Part shown: positions 42,066 through 49,339 of the stretch, in pieces
How the letters are laid out: each line of letters begins with the position of its first letter
Numbering within the stretch: position 1 is the stretch's first letter
NCBI GenBank assembly: GCA_036787835.1
Contig: DAIQON010000001.1
Coordinates: 124,001 to 188,000 of the forward strand
Direction: 5' to 3'
Source: DAIQON01 sp036787835
GTDB lineage: Bacteria > Patescibacteriota > Saccharimonadia > Saccharimonadales > UBA4665
DNA length: 64,000 nt
Program-made: the position numbers and the translations under genes
Notes under the pieces: model-generated
Database searches by the model: none
Told to the model about the DNA's origin: nothing
The model's input: only the letters and a program-made list of their open reading frames with translations

Positions 42066-42512
42066 TTATAAACCCCAAATTCTTATGTAGACAATGTAGG
42101 AAAGAATTGCCGCATAGGGTAGTTCTATTGCTAAACCCCAATTGCGTTCATAGCGCTGTATTTTAGCGTGCCATTTTGTAAACTTATTCGTATTTTTGCT
42201 TAGATCGAAGGATCTAGTTTTAATAACCCTGCCAAGCCATAAAAAGTCCGGCATAGTTGCCACAAGTCCTCCTAGAAACATTGTGTAGTGTTTCGTATAT
42301 ATTGTATAGATTGCTAATGCAAAGGTAGCTATCGTGTCTAAAGTAAAGAATATTTTCCAGAAGCTTGATCTATCACGATTTTTATTAGGGATACCGTAAT
42401 GAGGCAAACTATCTAAAACAAAGTGAGATGCAAAGGCAAAGGGGAGTGCTATAGGTAAGGGCAAGTAATAAGCGATCACCCCTCCGGTCAAAGCATGGTT
42501 ATATCCAATCAT
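42066..42512 (-). CDS. Membrane-bound metal-dependent hydrolase-like protein (YdjM/DUF457 type)
   Basis: A 148-residue membrane protein with about four TM helices. NHALTGGVIAYYLP at the N terminus and HFVLDSLPHYG around residues 31-41 match the YdjM-like family, where His and Asp residues near the membrane are thought to bind metal. Activity is not established. A TATTAT box is 8 bases upstream. It is the single gene between elements S1 and S2. Confidence 0.75.
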   Translation of the reverse strand: MIGYNHALTGGVIAYYLPLPIALPFAFASHFVLDSLPHYGIPNKNRDRSSFWKIFFTLDTIATFALAIYTIYTKHYTMFLGGLVATMPDFLWLGRVIKTRSFDLSKNTNKFTKWHAKIQRYERNWGLAIELPYAAILSYIVYIRIWGL

Positions 42513-42520
42513 ATAAGAGA

Positions 42521-42526
42521 ATAATA
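42521..42526 (-). promoter_or_regulatory. -10 box of the YdjM-like gene, near-leaderless
   Basis: TATTAT on the minus strand, 8 bases before the ATG at 42512. Confidence 0.45.
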
Positions 42527-42564
42527 ACAGGCTGTAAAGAAGTTTTACAAAATACTAATGCATA

Positions 42565-42594
42565 TGGTGCGCCGTGGTCCGAGAAGTCAGATAC
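42565..42594 (+). repeat. 30-bp cassette spacer element S2
   Basis: TGGTGCGCC, 12 bases, GTCAGATAC. It lies inside a spurious upstream extension of the Fic frame, which supports the later Fic start. Confidence 0.6.
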
Positions 42595-42665
42595 TCTATA
42601 GCCAGAGATTTAGCAACGAATCTAGGTTTGCAAACTTTATAATGTTTCGATATGCTTATAAAGTT

Positions 42666-43580
42666 ATGAATCATTCAAGTCAGCTAAAAGCGATACTGAA
42701 AGCCAGTGGCTGGTCTCAGGAAGAGCTAGCTAGGCGACTCAACGTATCTTTTGTCACGATTAACGCTTGGGTTAATGAAAGAGCTGTTCCCCGTAAAAAG
42801 GCAGTTGAGTCTATTAGGATACTCTACTTTGAGATTTTGGGCGCAGACAGCTTAGATATTGGAACGCTAGAAGAATTAAATGGAAAAATTAAATACCTAA
42901 AAACTACTGTCCGTGAAATTATTGATAATGATGAGGTATTAAATAGTCTGATTCTAAACCTTACTTACCACACTAATACCATAGAGGGCAGTACTATGAC
43001 ATTAGATGACACTAAAGAGGTATTGTTTAATAACAAAATTCTCACAAACCGAACCCAAGCTGAACAGGCCGAAGCCCTTAACCATAGAGCAGCACTACTA
43101 TGGATTCTTGATGAACTTGAAAAAAAAGATTTTGTCATTAGCGAAGACCTTGTAAAAGGTTTAAACCTTCGCCTTATGAATGGGATTATGACAAACGCTG
43201 GTCAGTATCGTAATCATAGTGTTCGCGTAATGGGCGCTCACGTTACGGTTGCTAACTTCCTAAGGGTACCAGAACTTATGGAAGAACTAATGAACGGTCT
43301 CGGTAAGCCCTCTAAGGATTTAATTACTCTGATCTCAACTACACACGCCACGTTCGAAAAAATCCACCCTTTTAGCGACGGTAACGGTCGAGTAGGCCGA
43401 CTTTTAATGCTTGCGCAGGCTCTTCAGGCTGGCTTTGTGCCGCCTATAGTGCTCAAAGAAAGAAAATACGCCTATTACAAGTATCTCGAACTTGCCCAAG
43501 CCAATGATAATTCAATGCCTCTACAAATATTTGTTGCTGATTCGATGATTGCTGCAGATGAATTGCTTTTTGAATCGTAG
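42666..43580 (+). CDS. HTH-Fic fusion protein (AMPylase-type, self-inhibited class)
   Basis: A 304-residue protein from ATG 42666. Residues 5-57 form an XRE-like HTH (LKAILKASGWSQEELARRLNVSFVTINAWVNERAVP). The Fic core follows, with HPFSDGNGRVGR starting at H234, and an N-terminal inhibitory-helix motif TNTIEG at 103-108 fitting (S/T)xxxE(G/N). Fic enzymes transfer AMP or other nucleotide groups to protein hydroxyls; the inhibitory Glu keeps them off. The HTH suggests the same protein regulates its own gene. An open frame from 42558 is rejected since it crosses element S2. The only gene between S2 and S3. Confidence 0.9.
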   Translation: MNHSSQLKAILKASGWSQEELARRLNVSFVTINAWVNERAVPRKKAVESIRILYFEILGADSLDIGTLEELNGKIKYLKTTVREIIDNDEVLNSLILNLTYHTNTIEGSTMTLDDTKEVLFNNKILTNRTQAEQAEALNHRAALLWILDELEKKDFVISEDLVKGLNLRLMNGIMTNAGQYRNHSVRVMGAHVTVANFLRVPELMEELMNGLGKPSKDLITLISTTHATFEKIHPFSDGNGRVGRLLMLAQALQAGFVPPIVLKERKYAYYKYLELAQANDNSMPLQIFVADSMIAADELLFES

Positions 43581-43690
43581 AAGAACCAGACAGGACTAAA
43601 AGCGATTTTAATCTGTTCGCAAACACGGACTATAAAACGGTAAGAACGTCCGAACGTATCTGAATCTGTATTTGAGACTAAATTGTCACG

Positions 43691-43720
43691 TGGTGCAGCA
43701 TCGTGAACGAAGTCCGAACC
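43691..43720 (+). repeat. 30-bp cassette spacer element S3
   Basis: TGGTGCAGC, 12 bases (ATCGTGAACGAA), GTCCGAACC. It is nearly identical to S6. A GCATC/GATGC pair brackets most of it and could form a hairpin. Confidence 0.7.
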
Positions 43721-43734
43721 TTGATGCTGGGAAG

Positions 43735-44142
43735 CTACACGATAACAAGCCTAGCACTTGATACCTGATTAGCCAGCTTTTTATCAAATGTCCATAATGG
43801 TTCAGCATCGTTAAGCTGTGCATAGATTGCTAAGCAACAGTCCTCGAAAGACAGGCCACTATGGTTAACAAAGAGAGGTAATGTCGTTTCAAAGAGAGCT
43901 CGGTTACAATTTATTTCTTCTAGCTTCATCAGCCCATCAACCGCCTCAGCAATCTGTAAACGACTAAAACCATAATACCTATCGAGTGCAAATGCTAACT
44001 CAATTATTACAGTATCTGCCACGGCAAATTGGTTGGTGGCTTGCCCAATGAGCTTTTTTACAGCAGTGTGTTGTTCTGGTATGTCGTTAAGAAGCAGCCT
44101 TAGCAACACGTTTGTATCGAGTGAACCAGTAAACTTTGTCAT
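43735..44142 (-). CDS. vapC: PIN-domain toxin (VapC type)
   Basis: A 135-residue PIN-domain ribonuclease. The conserved acids are in place: D9 (SLDTNVLLRLLL), E48 (VIIELAFAL), D101 (GLSFEDCCLA) and D120 (WTFDKKLA). The start lies 3 bases after the stop of the AbrB-type antitoxin gene, a classic antitoxin-toxin order. Known VapC toxins cleave tRNA or rRNA when the antitoxin is degraded. Module between elements S3 and S4. Confidence 0.9.
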   Translation of the reverse strand: MTKFTGSLDTNVLLRLLLNDIPEQHTAVKKLIGQATNQFAVADTVIIELAFALDRYYGFSRLQIAEAVDGLMKLEEINCNRALFETTLPLFVNHSGLSFEDCCLAIYAQLNDAEPLWTFDKKLANQVSSARLVIV

Positions 44143-44145
44143 TTC

Positions 44146-44394
44146 TTATCTCTGACGATTCACTTGATAAAAAGCGTCAATGTCAACTAAGGGCTCTGTG
44201 CCTGGCTTAATGTAACTACTGAGTTTCTCGCTAAGCTTATCTATGTTTAGAGGCTTCGAAACAATAAGCTCACCTTTGTTTTCATTAAAGCTTATCTGTA
44301 ATACACCACCAGTCTTGTCTAAGCCGAGTTTACGACGAATTGGTGCTGGTATAGTTGTCTGACCTTTAGATGTAATAGTAAGTGTAGTTCTCAT
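44146..44394 (-). CDS. vapB: AbrB/VapB-type antitoxin
   Basis: An 82-residue swapped-hairpin DNA-binding protein: RTTLTITSKGQTTIPAPIRRKLGLDKTGGVLQISF is the AbrB/SpoVT fold, and the C-terminal 35 residues would wrap the toxin. The start is the ATG at 44394; TATAGT lies 7 bases upstream. Upstream in-frame starts would cross that box. Probably autoregulatory together with the PIN partner. Confidence 0.88.
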   Translation of the reverse strand: MRTTLTITSKGQTTIPAPIRRKLGLDKTGGVLQISFNENKGELIVSKPLNIDKLSEKLSSYIKPGTEPLVDIDAFYQVNRQR

Positions 44395-44401
44395 AACCAT
44401 T

Positions 44402-44407
44402 ACTATA
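44402..44407 (-). promoter_or_regulatory. -10 box of the first vapBC module, leaderless
   Basis: TATAGT on the minus strand, 7 bases before the antitoxin ATG. A nearby inverted repeat (ATTACCTATTGCAATAGGTAAT, 44419-44440) is a plausible operator. Confidence 0.5.
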
Positions 44408-44418
44408 TCAAGGTTCAT

Positions 44419-44440
44419 TACCTATTGCAATAGGTAATAT
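44419..44440. promoter_or_regulatory. Palindromic operator candidate of the first vapBC module
   Basis: ATTACCTATTG / CAATAGGTAAT, a perfect 11+11 palindrome just upstream of the antitoxin -10 box. AbrB-type antitoxins bind such sites as dimers, so autoregulation is likely. Confidence 0.6.
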
Positions 44441-44551
44441 TAAAATATTGGTCATTACTTTATGCATAACCAAATTTACAAAAATGAATTAATGGTCATT
44501 GTCATTAGGGTTCGGCATCGCAAAGATGCTTATAAAGATTTGTAGGCTATT

Positions 44552-44581
44552 TGGCACGCCATAGTCAACAAAGTCAGAACC
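44552..44581 (+). repeat. 30-bp cassette spacer element S4 (variant)
   Basis: TGGCACGCC, 12 bases (ATAGTCAACAAA), GTCAGAACC. The first box diverges at two central bases; spacing and second box are kept. Confidence 0.5.
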
Positions 44582-44588
44582 TATATAG

Positions 44589-44954
44589 CTATTTCAGATT
44601 TAGTGGGTTAATTAACTTCAAACCTTCAATATTGCTAAAGTCATCGATATTAGCAGTCCATAAGATAAGGTCGTGTTCAAGTGCGCTCGCTGCTATGATT
44701 GAATCACTTAGACTCATACGTTTACCCTGGCGAAGCGTAATGGCACGTTCGACTATGGTATCAGTAAGTTCCAGACTATATGATTCACTAAAAAATGCAC
44801 CGAGCAATAGTAGCTCATTTGCGGGAATGCTCGAGAAGCCTAGTGCTTCGATCTTAGTAACGCTAGCATGAGCTATGTCAGTATCAACAATGATTTGACG
44901 AGCTAGAGTACCGTTAGAGAGATAAATAAAAACATTAGTATCAAGTACAATCAT
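44589..44954 (-). CDS. vapC: PIN-domain toxin (VapC type), second module
   Basis: A 121-residue PIN ribonuclease: D5 (VLDTNVFIYLS), E36 (TKIEALGFSSI), D84 (LSDSIIAASA) and D104 (TANIDDF) form the acidic site. It starts 5 bases after its antitoxin gene. It is not closely similar to the first module's toxin, so the two are independent acquisitions rather than a duplication. Confidence 0.9.
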   Translation of the reverse strand: MIVLDTNVFIYLSNGTLARQIIVDTDIAHASVTKIEALGFSSIPANELLLLGAFFSESYSLELTDTIVERAITLRQGKRMSLSDSIIAASALEHDLILWTANIDDFSNIEGLKLINPLNLK

Positions 44955-44959
44955 GGAAA

Positions 44960-45223
44960 TTATTCTCTTCCGGGTAGGGGACGGTCATTACGAATGTCAC
45001 GCTGCCAGGCAACTGGATCTTTAATGTCTTTATACGCACCGATCTCTTGGAGCTGCTTTAGTAACTCTTGTATACGTTTACGATCTTGTTTTGGCTGAGG
45101 AATTGGAAGTTTTATGGTTGCTTTTTGCCCTAATTCCAGCTGGGCATCCTCTACATATTTTTTTGGCACCCTAAGTGCGTACGAATTACCTGTTTTAATG
45201 ACTGTGGCTATATAGTTACTCAT
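44960..45223 (-). CDS. AbrB/MazE-like antitoxin, second module
   Basis: An 87-residue protein beginning ATVIKTGNSYALRVPKKYVEDAQLELGQKATI, the MazE/VapB swapped-hairpin domain, followed by a charged helical tail (KQDRKRIQELLKQLQEIGAYKDI) for toxin binding. TATAGT lies 9 bases before the ATG. Antitoxin of the adjacent PIN toxin. Confidence 0.85.
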   Translation of the reverse strand: MSNYIATVIKTGNSYALRVPKKYVEDAQLELGQKATIKLPIPQPKQDRKRIQELLKQLQEIGAYKDIKDPVAWQRDIRNDRPLPGRE

Positions 45224-45232
45224 GTAACTATT

Positions 45233-45238
45233 ACTATA
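45233..45238 (-). promoter_or_regulatory. -10 box of the second vapBC module, near-leaderless
   Basis: TATAGT on the minus strand, 9 bases before the ATG at 45223. The same hexamer is used by the first module. An inverted repeat (ATACTGTCAACAGTAT, 45251-45266) lies just upstream and could be its operator. Confidence 0.5.
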
Positions 45239-45250
45239 TATACATTCAGC

Positions 45251-45266
45251 ATACTGTCAACAGTAT
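45251..45266. promoter_or_regulatory. Palindromic operator candidate of the second vapBC module
   Basis: ATACTGT / ACAGTAT with a two-base centre, a perfect inverted repeat upstream of the antitoxin -10 box. Confidence 0.55.
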
Positions 45267-45279
45267 TATTAGTCACACG

Positions 45280-45309
45280 TGGTGCACCACTTTAGCCGTA
45301 GTTCGGACA
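45280..45309 (+). repeat. 30-bp cassette spacer element S5
   Basis: TGGTGCACC (identical to the tRNA-Arg 3' end complement), 12 bases, GTTCGGACA. Confidence 0.6.
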
Positions 45310-45358
45310 AGTTTGGCCGTTAATCATTCCGTGGTGTCTTGAAGCTATGTAGGCAATA

Positions 45359-45802
45359 TTATCTACGAGTAATATTTATAAATTTCTTAACGGCTATAGC
45401 TTGCAGTGCAGCAAAGCCCAAAAGGCTCTCAAAACCAACTATTTGTTTCGATGCTTCTAATGCGTGTTCACTTACACCCCCCGAGAATGGGTATAGTGCA
45501 CCTATTACCGCCATAGAACCCCAGCTAACCAATTCTTGTTGTTTTTTATTAAGATTACTATAACGTATTTTTTCCCACCTATTTTTTATAATTTCAGAGA
45601 TACCTCTACGTCGAGTAGTCTCATTTGCAGTATCTGTGATAAGTAAAGCTTCTTCTACTGTAGGGTTTTGTATTTGCTGAAAATCAACAACCTCAGCAGC
45701 CATTGAATCTGCAGGCAAGTCGGTACTTTCAGTAGAACTTTCTACGGGTGCCATAGGGACTTCGGCTCTATTTGTATTATTAAATCCTGATTGATCTTCC
45801 AT
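45359..45802 (-). CDS. Hypothetical membrane-associated protein
   Basis: A 147-residue protein: the first 65 residues are disordered and Ser/Thr/Glu-rich, then a basic helix (RRRGISEIIKNRWEKIRYSNLNKKQQ) and one or two hydrophobic segments at the C terminus (VSWGSMAVIGALYPFSGG and LLGFAALQAIAV). No family recognised. The single gene between elements S5 and S6. Confidence 0.55.
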   Translation of the reverse strand: MEDQSGFNNTNRAEVPMAPVESSTESTDLPADSMAAEVVDFQQIQNPTVEEALLITDTANETTRRRGISEIIKNRWEKIRYSNLNKKQQELVSWGSMAVIGALYPFSGGVSEHALEASKQIVGFESLLGFAALQAIAVKKFINITRR

Positions 45803-45842
45803 GCTTTAACATTAGCATAATAATGTATAAAAGTCAATTATA

Positions 45843-45872
45843 TGGTGCACCATCGTAAACGAAGTCCGAACC
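45843..45872 (+). repeat. 30-bp cassette spacer element S6
   Basis: TGGTGCACC (identical to the tRNA-Arg 3' end complement), 12 bases (ATCGTAAACGAA), GTCCGAACC. It matches S3 at 28 of 30 positions. Confidence 0.7.
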
Positions 45873-45908
45873 TTAATATCTATCGGTTTACCTAAGTCTT
45901 ATTAAACC

Positions 45909-46603
45909 CTAGTGTGTTCTCCGACTCTCATCCATTTCCATCAGCCAATATCCCGCTGATTCGAGTTGAGTATCACCCGCAGCCATTATTGCAGAGTGGC
46001 TGGCTCTAGGCATAACCTCGACAACGTCAGATGCAATACCGCCTAACGCTTTTTTATAGTGCTTAAGCTTAAATAAGTCTTTGGTGCCGGCTAGTAATAG
46101 TGTGGGACTGTTATCCTTTGAACGCTTTTCTAATGCTTTAACCCTTTCCGTATGTGTTTGGCCATAAGCTAGTTCAAATTTAGGGTTGATTCTACGGCCA
46201 GCAATGTCTCTCATAGCCAGACCGGCAATTGAACGACCAGCCTTAAGGCATCGTTTATGTGCTCTATGACTGTTAGAGCCATACCTACTGCAGATTCTTT
46301 TAGTTCATCTGGGTTTTTAGAATTCTCAAGATTTAAGACCGGAGCTATGACCGGCCGACCGGTCATTTCAGACATTATCTTAGTCGCTTCTTTAGCAGCG
46401 TCTGAGCCTTCGCCATATCCTAGGAAAACAACAATTGGAGTTGCATCAGGGTCAAAAAAATCTGGTGATGTAACGTATGATTCTATTTCGATAGAAGGGT
46501 CTTCAGGACTAAGATAGGAAGGCCTATACTCAATAGTTTCTGACATCACTCTCTCGGTCATTGTCTGGTCAGGCATTTCGTGAGCAAGAGAAGGACTTAA
46601 CAT
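45909..46603 (-). pseudogene. Frameshifted alpha/beta hydrolase
   Basis: Two frames together make one hydrolase. The first (46211-46603) supplies the N-terminal half with the strand PIVVFLGYGEGSD and ends with an unlikely tail LRLVVQLPVWL. The second (45909-46214) has TLLLAGTKDLFK (acid Asp) and ASHSAIM (catalytic His), and its frame continues upstream of its own ATG into LKAGRSIAGLAM, which is the missing nucleophile elbow. A -1 shift near 46240 joins the halves. It is a decayed gene or a sequencing error; the slip site is not a classic programmed one. The halves overlap as ATGA. Confidence 0.7.
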
Positions 46604-46651
46604 AAATATTATATTAGCATAAGCTTGTTGTTATGTCAATCTGATGTTATC

Positions 46652-46728
46652 TGGTGCACCCGGCAGGATTCGAACCTGCGACCTTTGGCTCCGCAAGCCA
46701 ACACTCTATCCAGCTGAGCTACGGGTGC
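46652..46728 (-). tRNA. tRNA-Arg (anticodon GCG)
   Basis: Full cloverleaf on the minus strand with encoded CCA: acceptor GCACCCG / CGGGTGC, D arm GCTC...GAGT, anticodon stem TTGGC / GCCAA around loop TTGCGGA (anticodon GCG, codons CGC/CGU), T arm GCAGG-TTCGAAT-CCTGC. Its 3' end faces the cassette-like region. Most bacteria use ACG with inosine for this box. Confidence 0.93.
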
Positions 46729-46811
46729 AAATAACAGAGGTAATACTAGCATACCGCGAAAATTATTGCGAATTCAATTTCCGCCAAACAGATATTTTTA
46801 GTAAAGTAACA

Positions 46812-46933
46812 AAATAGTTTACCTGGCGATGGAGAGATGCAGGAGTGGTTGAACTGGACGGTCTCGAAAACCGTTGTACGGTTACTCCGTACCGAGGGTT
46901 CGAATCCCTCTCTCTCCGCCAAGTAAACTATTT
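46812..46933 (+). repeat. Inverted repeat enclosing tRNA-Ser(CGA)
   Basis: AAATAGTTTAC at 46812-46822 and GTAAACTATTT at 46923-46933 are perfect complements flanking the tRNA. Next to the left arm, TGGCG can also pair with the tRNA 3' CGCCA. The precursor would form a long flanking helix, probably affecting processing or termination. Confidence 0.65.
46831..46921 (+). tRNA. tRNA-Ser (anticodon CGA)
   Basis: Class II tRNA with encoded CCA: acceptor GGAGAGA / TCTCTCC, anticodon stem ACGGT / ACCGT around CTCGAAA (CGA, codon UCG), a long variable arm (GTACGGTTACTCCGTAC) and T arm GAGGG-TTCGAAT-CCCTC. Confidence 0.95.
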
Positions 46934-46952
46934 ATAGTTTTGGAGCTAGTTA

Positions 46953-47507
46953 CTAGCCTTTTTTAAGAGACTTGTTCAGCTCAGATGCTACAGAAAGCTC
47001 GATTGCACCGGCAATCAAAGCGTAGACACCAATGATCCAAACAAATGCGATACCGCTGCTTACAGGCTGGAATAGAACTACTATACCTACGACTAGTGCT
47101 AAAGCACCTACGATGAAAGTTAGAGTCCTTGATGAATCACCACCAGCTCGATCAAATAGCGCATCTACAATACCGATTATTCCACGAGCAATTAGTACGA
47201 AACCAATTAGCAGGATAAAGGTAGCGAATGTTACGTTTACATGCCTTAGAAGGTAAACACCTACACCTAGTTCAAATAGACCTAGTAGTGCATTTAAGAA
47301 CCACCAACCGCCGTCGCTAATACTAGCAAAGGCCATTACAATTCGTACGATACCAGCAATTAGTACATATGCACCAAATAGGTAAAGTAAGGTTAGTAAT
47401 GTAAGGTGTGGCCAAAATACTGCGGCAACACCGAATATAATTGATATTATTCCGGAAACAACTAGCGCTGATACATTTCTATGTATCAAATCGTTTGCTT
47501 CACTCAT
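46953..47507 (-). CDS. HdeD/DUF308 family membrane protein
   Basis: A 184-residue protein with six TM helices in three repeated hairpins (VSGIISIIFGVAAVFWP, YLFGAYVLIAGIVRIVMAF, LLGLFELGVGVYLL and so on), the HdeD pattern linked to acid or envelope stress in enterics. The start is the ATG at 47507 because AAGGAG lies about 10 bases upstream; the longer frame would overrun that SD. Confidence 0.9.
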   Translation of the reverse strand: MSEANDLIHRNVSALVVSGIISIIFGVAAVFWPHLTLLTLLYLFGAYVLIAGIVRIVMAFASISDGGWWFLNALLGLFELGVGVYLLRHVNVTFATFILLIGFVLIARGIIGIVDALFDRAGGDSSRTLTFIVGALALVVGIVVLFQPVSSGIAFVWIIGVYALIAGAIELSVASELNKSLKKG

Positions 47508-47640
47508 GAGCTTCTTCTCCTTTATATTGGCGTGAGGTGCCAGATTCATTTTCAGCTAGTTAATATGTTTACCAGCGACAAGAAACCGTCCCATCACCCC
47601 ATATTTAATAATGCTTTCAGTATACAACTATTTTGTTGTC

Positions 47641-48729
47641 TTACCTTTCGTTATTGAAGGCTGCTTGTGTATAACCCTTCAACTTCTTGTTTAATTTTTT
47701 GATCTCGGGTTTTGCTCGATCGACGAGCTTAAATTTATATATAACCCAAGATACGATTGCAATTAACAGACTTACAATAAATAAGTTATTTGTCTGATTA
47801 ATAAACGTGCCCGCGATCGAATTATAGACAGTTTCTGCAGCCGTTTTATAGGTACTATTCACCCCAGAAAGTACTGTCCCACGTATACCGTTCACAGTGA
47901 TTATAGAGATTAGCATCGCACCAGCGTAAACTAGCCCCAGTTTAGTCACCATAAACATCTTTTTCTTGGACAGTACTATGGCAACCACACTAAATATAAA
48001 GAACAGAAGGAAAATCAGGAAAATATTGCGGTCAATGTGAGACAAAAATCGGTGGAATACAGGTAGCCAGCCAGCCGTAGCTATTGTAATTGTGCCGTAC
48101 TTAGCTGGAAGATGCTTACTGGCTAGAAAAGAAAGTTTAGTCCCTTGAAGCATTTTATCTACTTGTGAACCGATATCACTTACTGTTATTGTGCCGTTGC
48201 CTTGGTGATTTTTGCCAATATTTATTATCCTGGCGTGTGTTCTTGTTAAGCCTTGATACCAATATTTCTGGAAGGTTTGATTTGCCAAAATTGTTTTAAT
48301 GGCAGTTTGTGAATAATTTCTTACTTGAGTTGTAAGAGCGGGGGCCAAAAATGCTGCTCTTGGCGGTAATGCATTTTGTATATAGCCCTGAACATCGTAG
48401 TTATTAAACAGGGCGGTGGTCGTATATGTGGCGACTGCAGACTGAACCGGTGGTTTGGTAATAATAGGTCCGACAGTAGACACAAAATGGTTTGTATCCA
48501 CTACGGTCTTATTAGTCCAATAAAGAGCATTACCGAAAATCAAAAGAATCGCCGCTAAAGTCACGCTCAACGCTATGACTGGTTTTTTCCAGGCAGTAGA
48601 CTTTTGAGCTTTTTTAGGCTTCTTTGGCGATCGCATTTGATTCTGCAAGATACTTACGCTTTTGTCTAGATCATTAATGCTTTTCTGTAACCTTTTTAAG
48701 TCTGCTTGGCTTGGTTGTTTATTGGCCAT
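47641..48729 (-). CDS. Multi-pass membrane protein, hypothetical
   Basis: A 362-residue protein: N-terminal coiled coil (LKRLQKSINDLDKSVSILQNQM), basic linker, TM1 (VIALSVTLAAILLIFGNALYW), an extracytoplasmic domain of about 170 residues with TNHFVSTVGPIITKPPVQSAVA, then three TM helices and a Lys-rich tail. It resembles integral membrane proteins of unknown function seen in actinobacteria, where a VxxVxPLxxxPxVQxAVA pattern follows the first helix. Function unknown. Confidence 0.7.
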   Translation of the reverse strand: MANKQPSQADLKRLQKSINDLDKSVSILQNQMRSPKKPKKAQKSTAWKKPVIALSVTLAAILLIFGNALYWTNKTVVDTNHFVSTVGPIITKPPVQSAVATYTTTALFNNYDVQGYIQNALPPRAAFLAPALTTQVRNYSQTAIKTILANQTFQKYWYQGLTRTHARIINIGKNHQGNGTITVSDIGSQVDKMLQGTKLSFLASKHLPAKYGTITIATAGWLPVFHRFLSHIDRNIFLIFLLFFIFSVVAIVLSKKKMFMVTKLGLVYAGAMLISIITVNGIRGTVLSGVNSTYKTAAETVYNSIAGTFINQTNNLFIVSLLIAIVSWVIYKFKLVDRAKPEIKKLNKKLKGYTQAAFNNER

Positions 48730-48776
48730 CTTAAATTAATTACAAATTATTAATAAGCTATGAAAACAAAAGTTTA

Positions 48777-49181
48777 TTAGTCTTTTAGCTCAGCAGCATG
48801 AACTGCTAGAGCGTAGATTACTAGTACATCGACCGTTATTACTACTATCGACCAGATAGGGTACTCATTGATAGAAGCAATCGCCGCAACGGCGCTTAGT
48901 ACTGCCATAAGGATACCGACAATTCTTGCCCAAAGTGAGCCGTGAAGAACCGAAAGACCGGCCAAAATAACTATTGCGCCAATAACAAGGTCAATCCAAC
49001 CCCACGCTTGATAGTTAAATACTAGTAAATGATTTGTTGTGCTAACGACGTACCAATTATGCTTTAGTAGGCCTGTTAAACCTGCTATTACCTGGAAAAA
49101 ACCAGATAGCATCATCATAATTCCTGCAAAGAACACCCAGCCCGTCCAGTTGCTTAGTTGCTTTTGTGTAGAACTAGCCAT
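48777..49181 (-). CDS. DUF7144-like four-helix membrane protein
   Basis: A 134-residue protein with four TM helices: TGWVFFAGIMMMLSGFFQVIAGLTGL, then WGWIDLVIGAIVILAGLSVL, ARIVGILMAVLSAVAAI and WSIVVITVDVLVIYALAVH. This matches the small actinobacterial-type DUF7144 family, of unknown function. The ATG at 49181 has GGAG 7-8 bases upstream. The leader contains a small hairpin. Confidence 0.82.
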   Translation of the reverse strand: MASSTQKQLSNWTGWVFFAGIMMMLSGFFQVIAGLTGLLKHNWYVVSTTNHLLVFNYQAWGWIDLVIGAIVILAGLSVLHGSLWARIVGILMAVLSAVAAIASINEYPIWSIVVITVDVLVIYALAVHAAELKD

Positions 49182-49194
49182 AACAAACTCCTCT

Positions 49195-49253
49195 GACCCA
49201 TAGGGTCTTATGTTATATTTCATTACTATTCACCTTTGGTGTTGGTTTGTCAA
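49195..49253 (-). promoter_or_regulatory. Promoter and leader hairpin of the DUF7144-like gene
   Basis: Minus strand -35 TTGACA at 49248-49253, an AT-rich -10 (AATAGT, 17 bases later), then a leader with hairpin GACCC-TAT-GGGTC at 49195-49207 just before the SD. A leadered transcript, unlike most genes here. Confidence 0.5.
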
Positions 49254-49339
49254 TTACGTTTTAATATTTCTCGGCATTCTACCTCTGTAGCGCAAATAAT
49301 AATTTACACCAGTAGCCATTTAATGTTTTGATAAGAGCA

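Noticed and set aside
42558..42665. N-terminal extension of the Fic protein
   Set aside because: It reads through spacer element S2 and gives unlikely sequence; the HTH begins right after the ATG at 42666.
41963..45872. Integron attC sites
   Set aside because: The elements lack the inverse core site GTTRRRY and paired L/R boxes, and there is no integrase in the window; the cassette logic is similar but the sites are not attC.
41963..45872. CRISPR array
   Set aside because: Copies are 0.5-1.1 kb apart with genes between them, and no cas genes are present; nothing else in the window shows regular short spacing.
46211..46250. Programmed -1 frameshift in the hydrolase
   Set aside because: The site CCTTAAGG is not an X-XXY-YYZ slippery heptamer and no stimulating structure is evident; a mutation or sequencing error is simpler.
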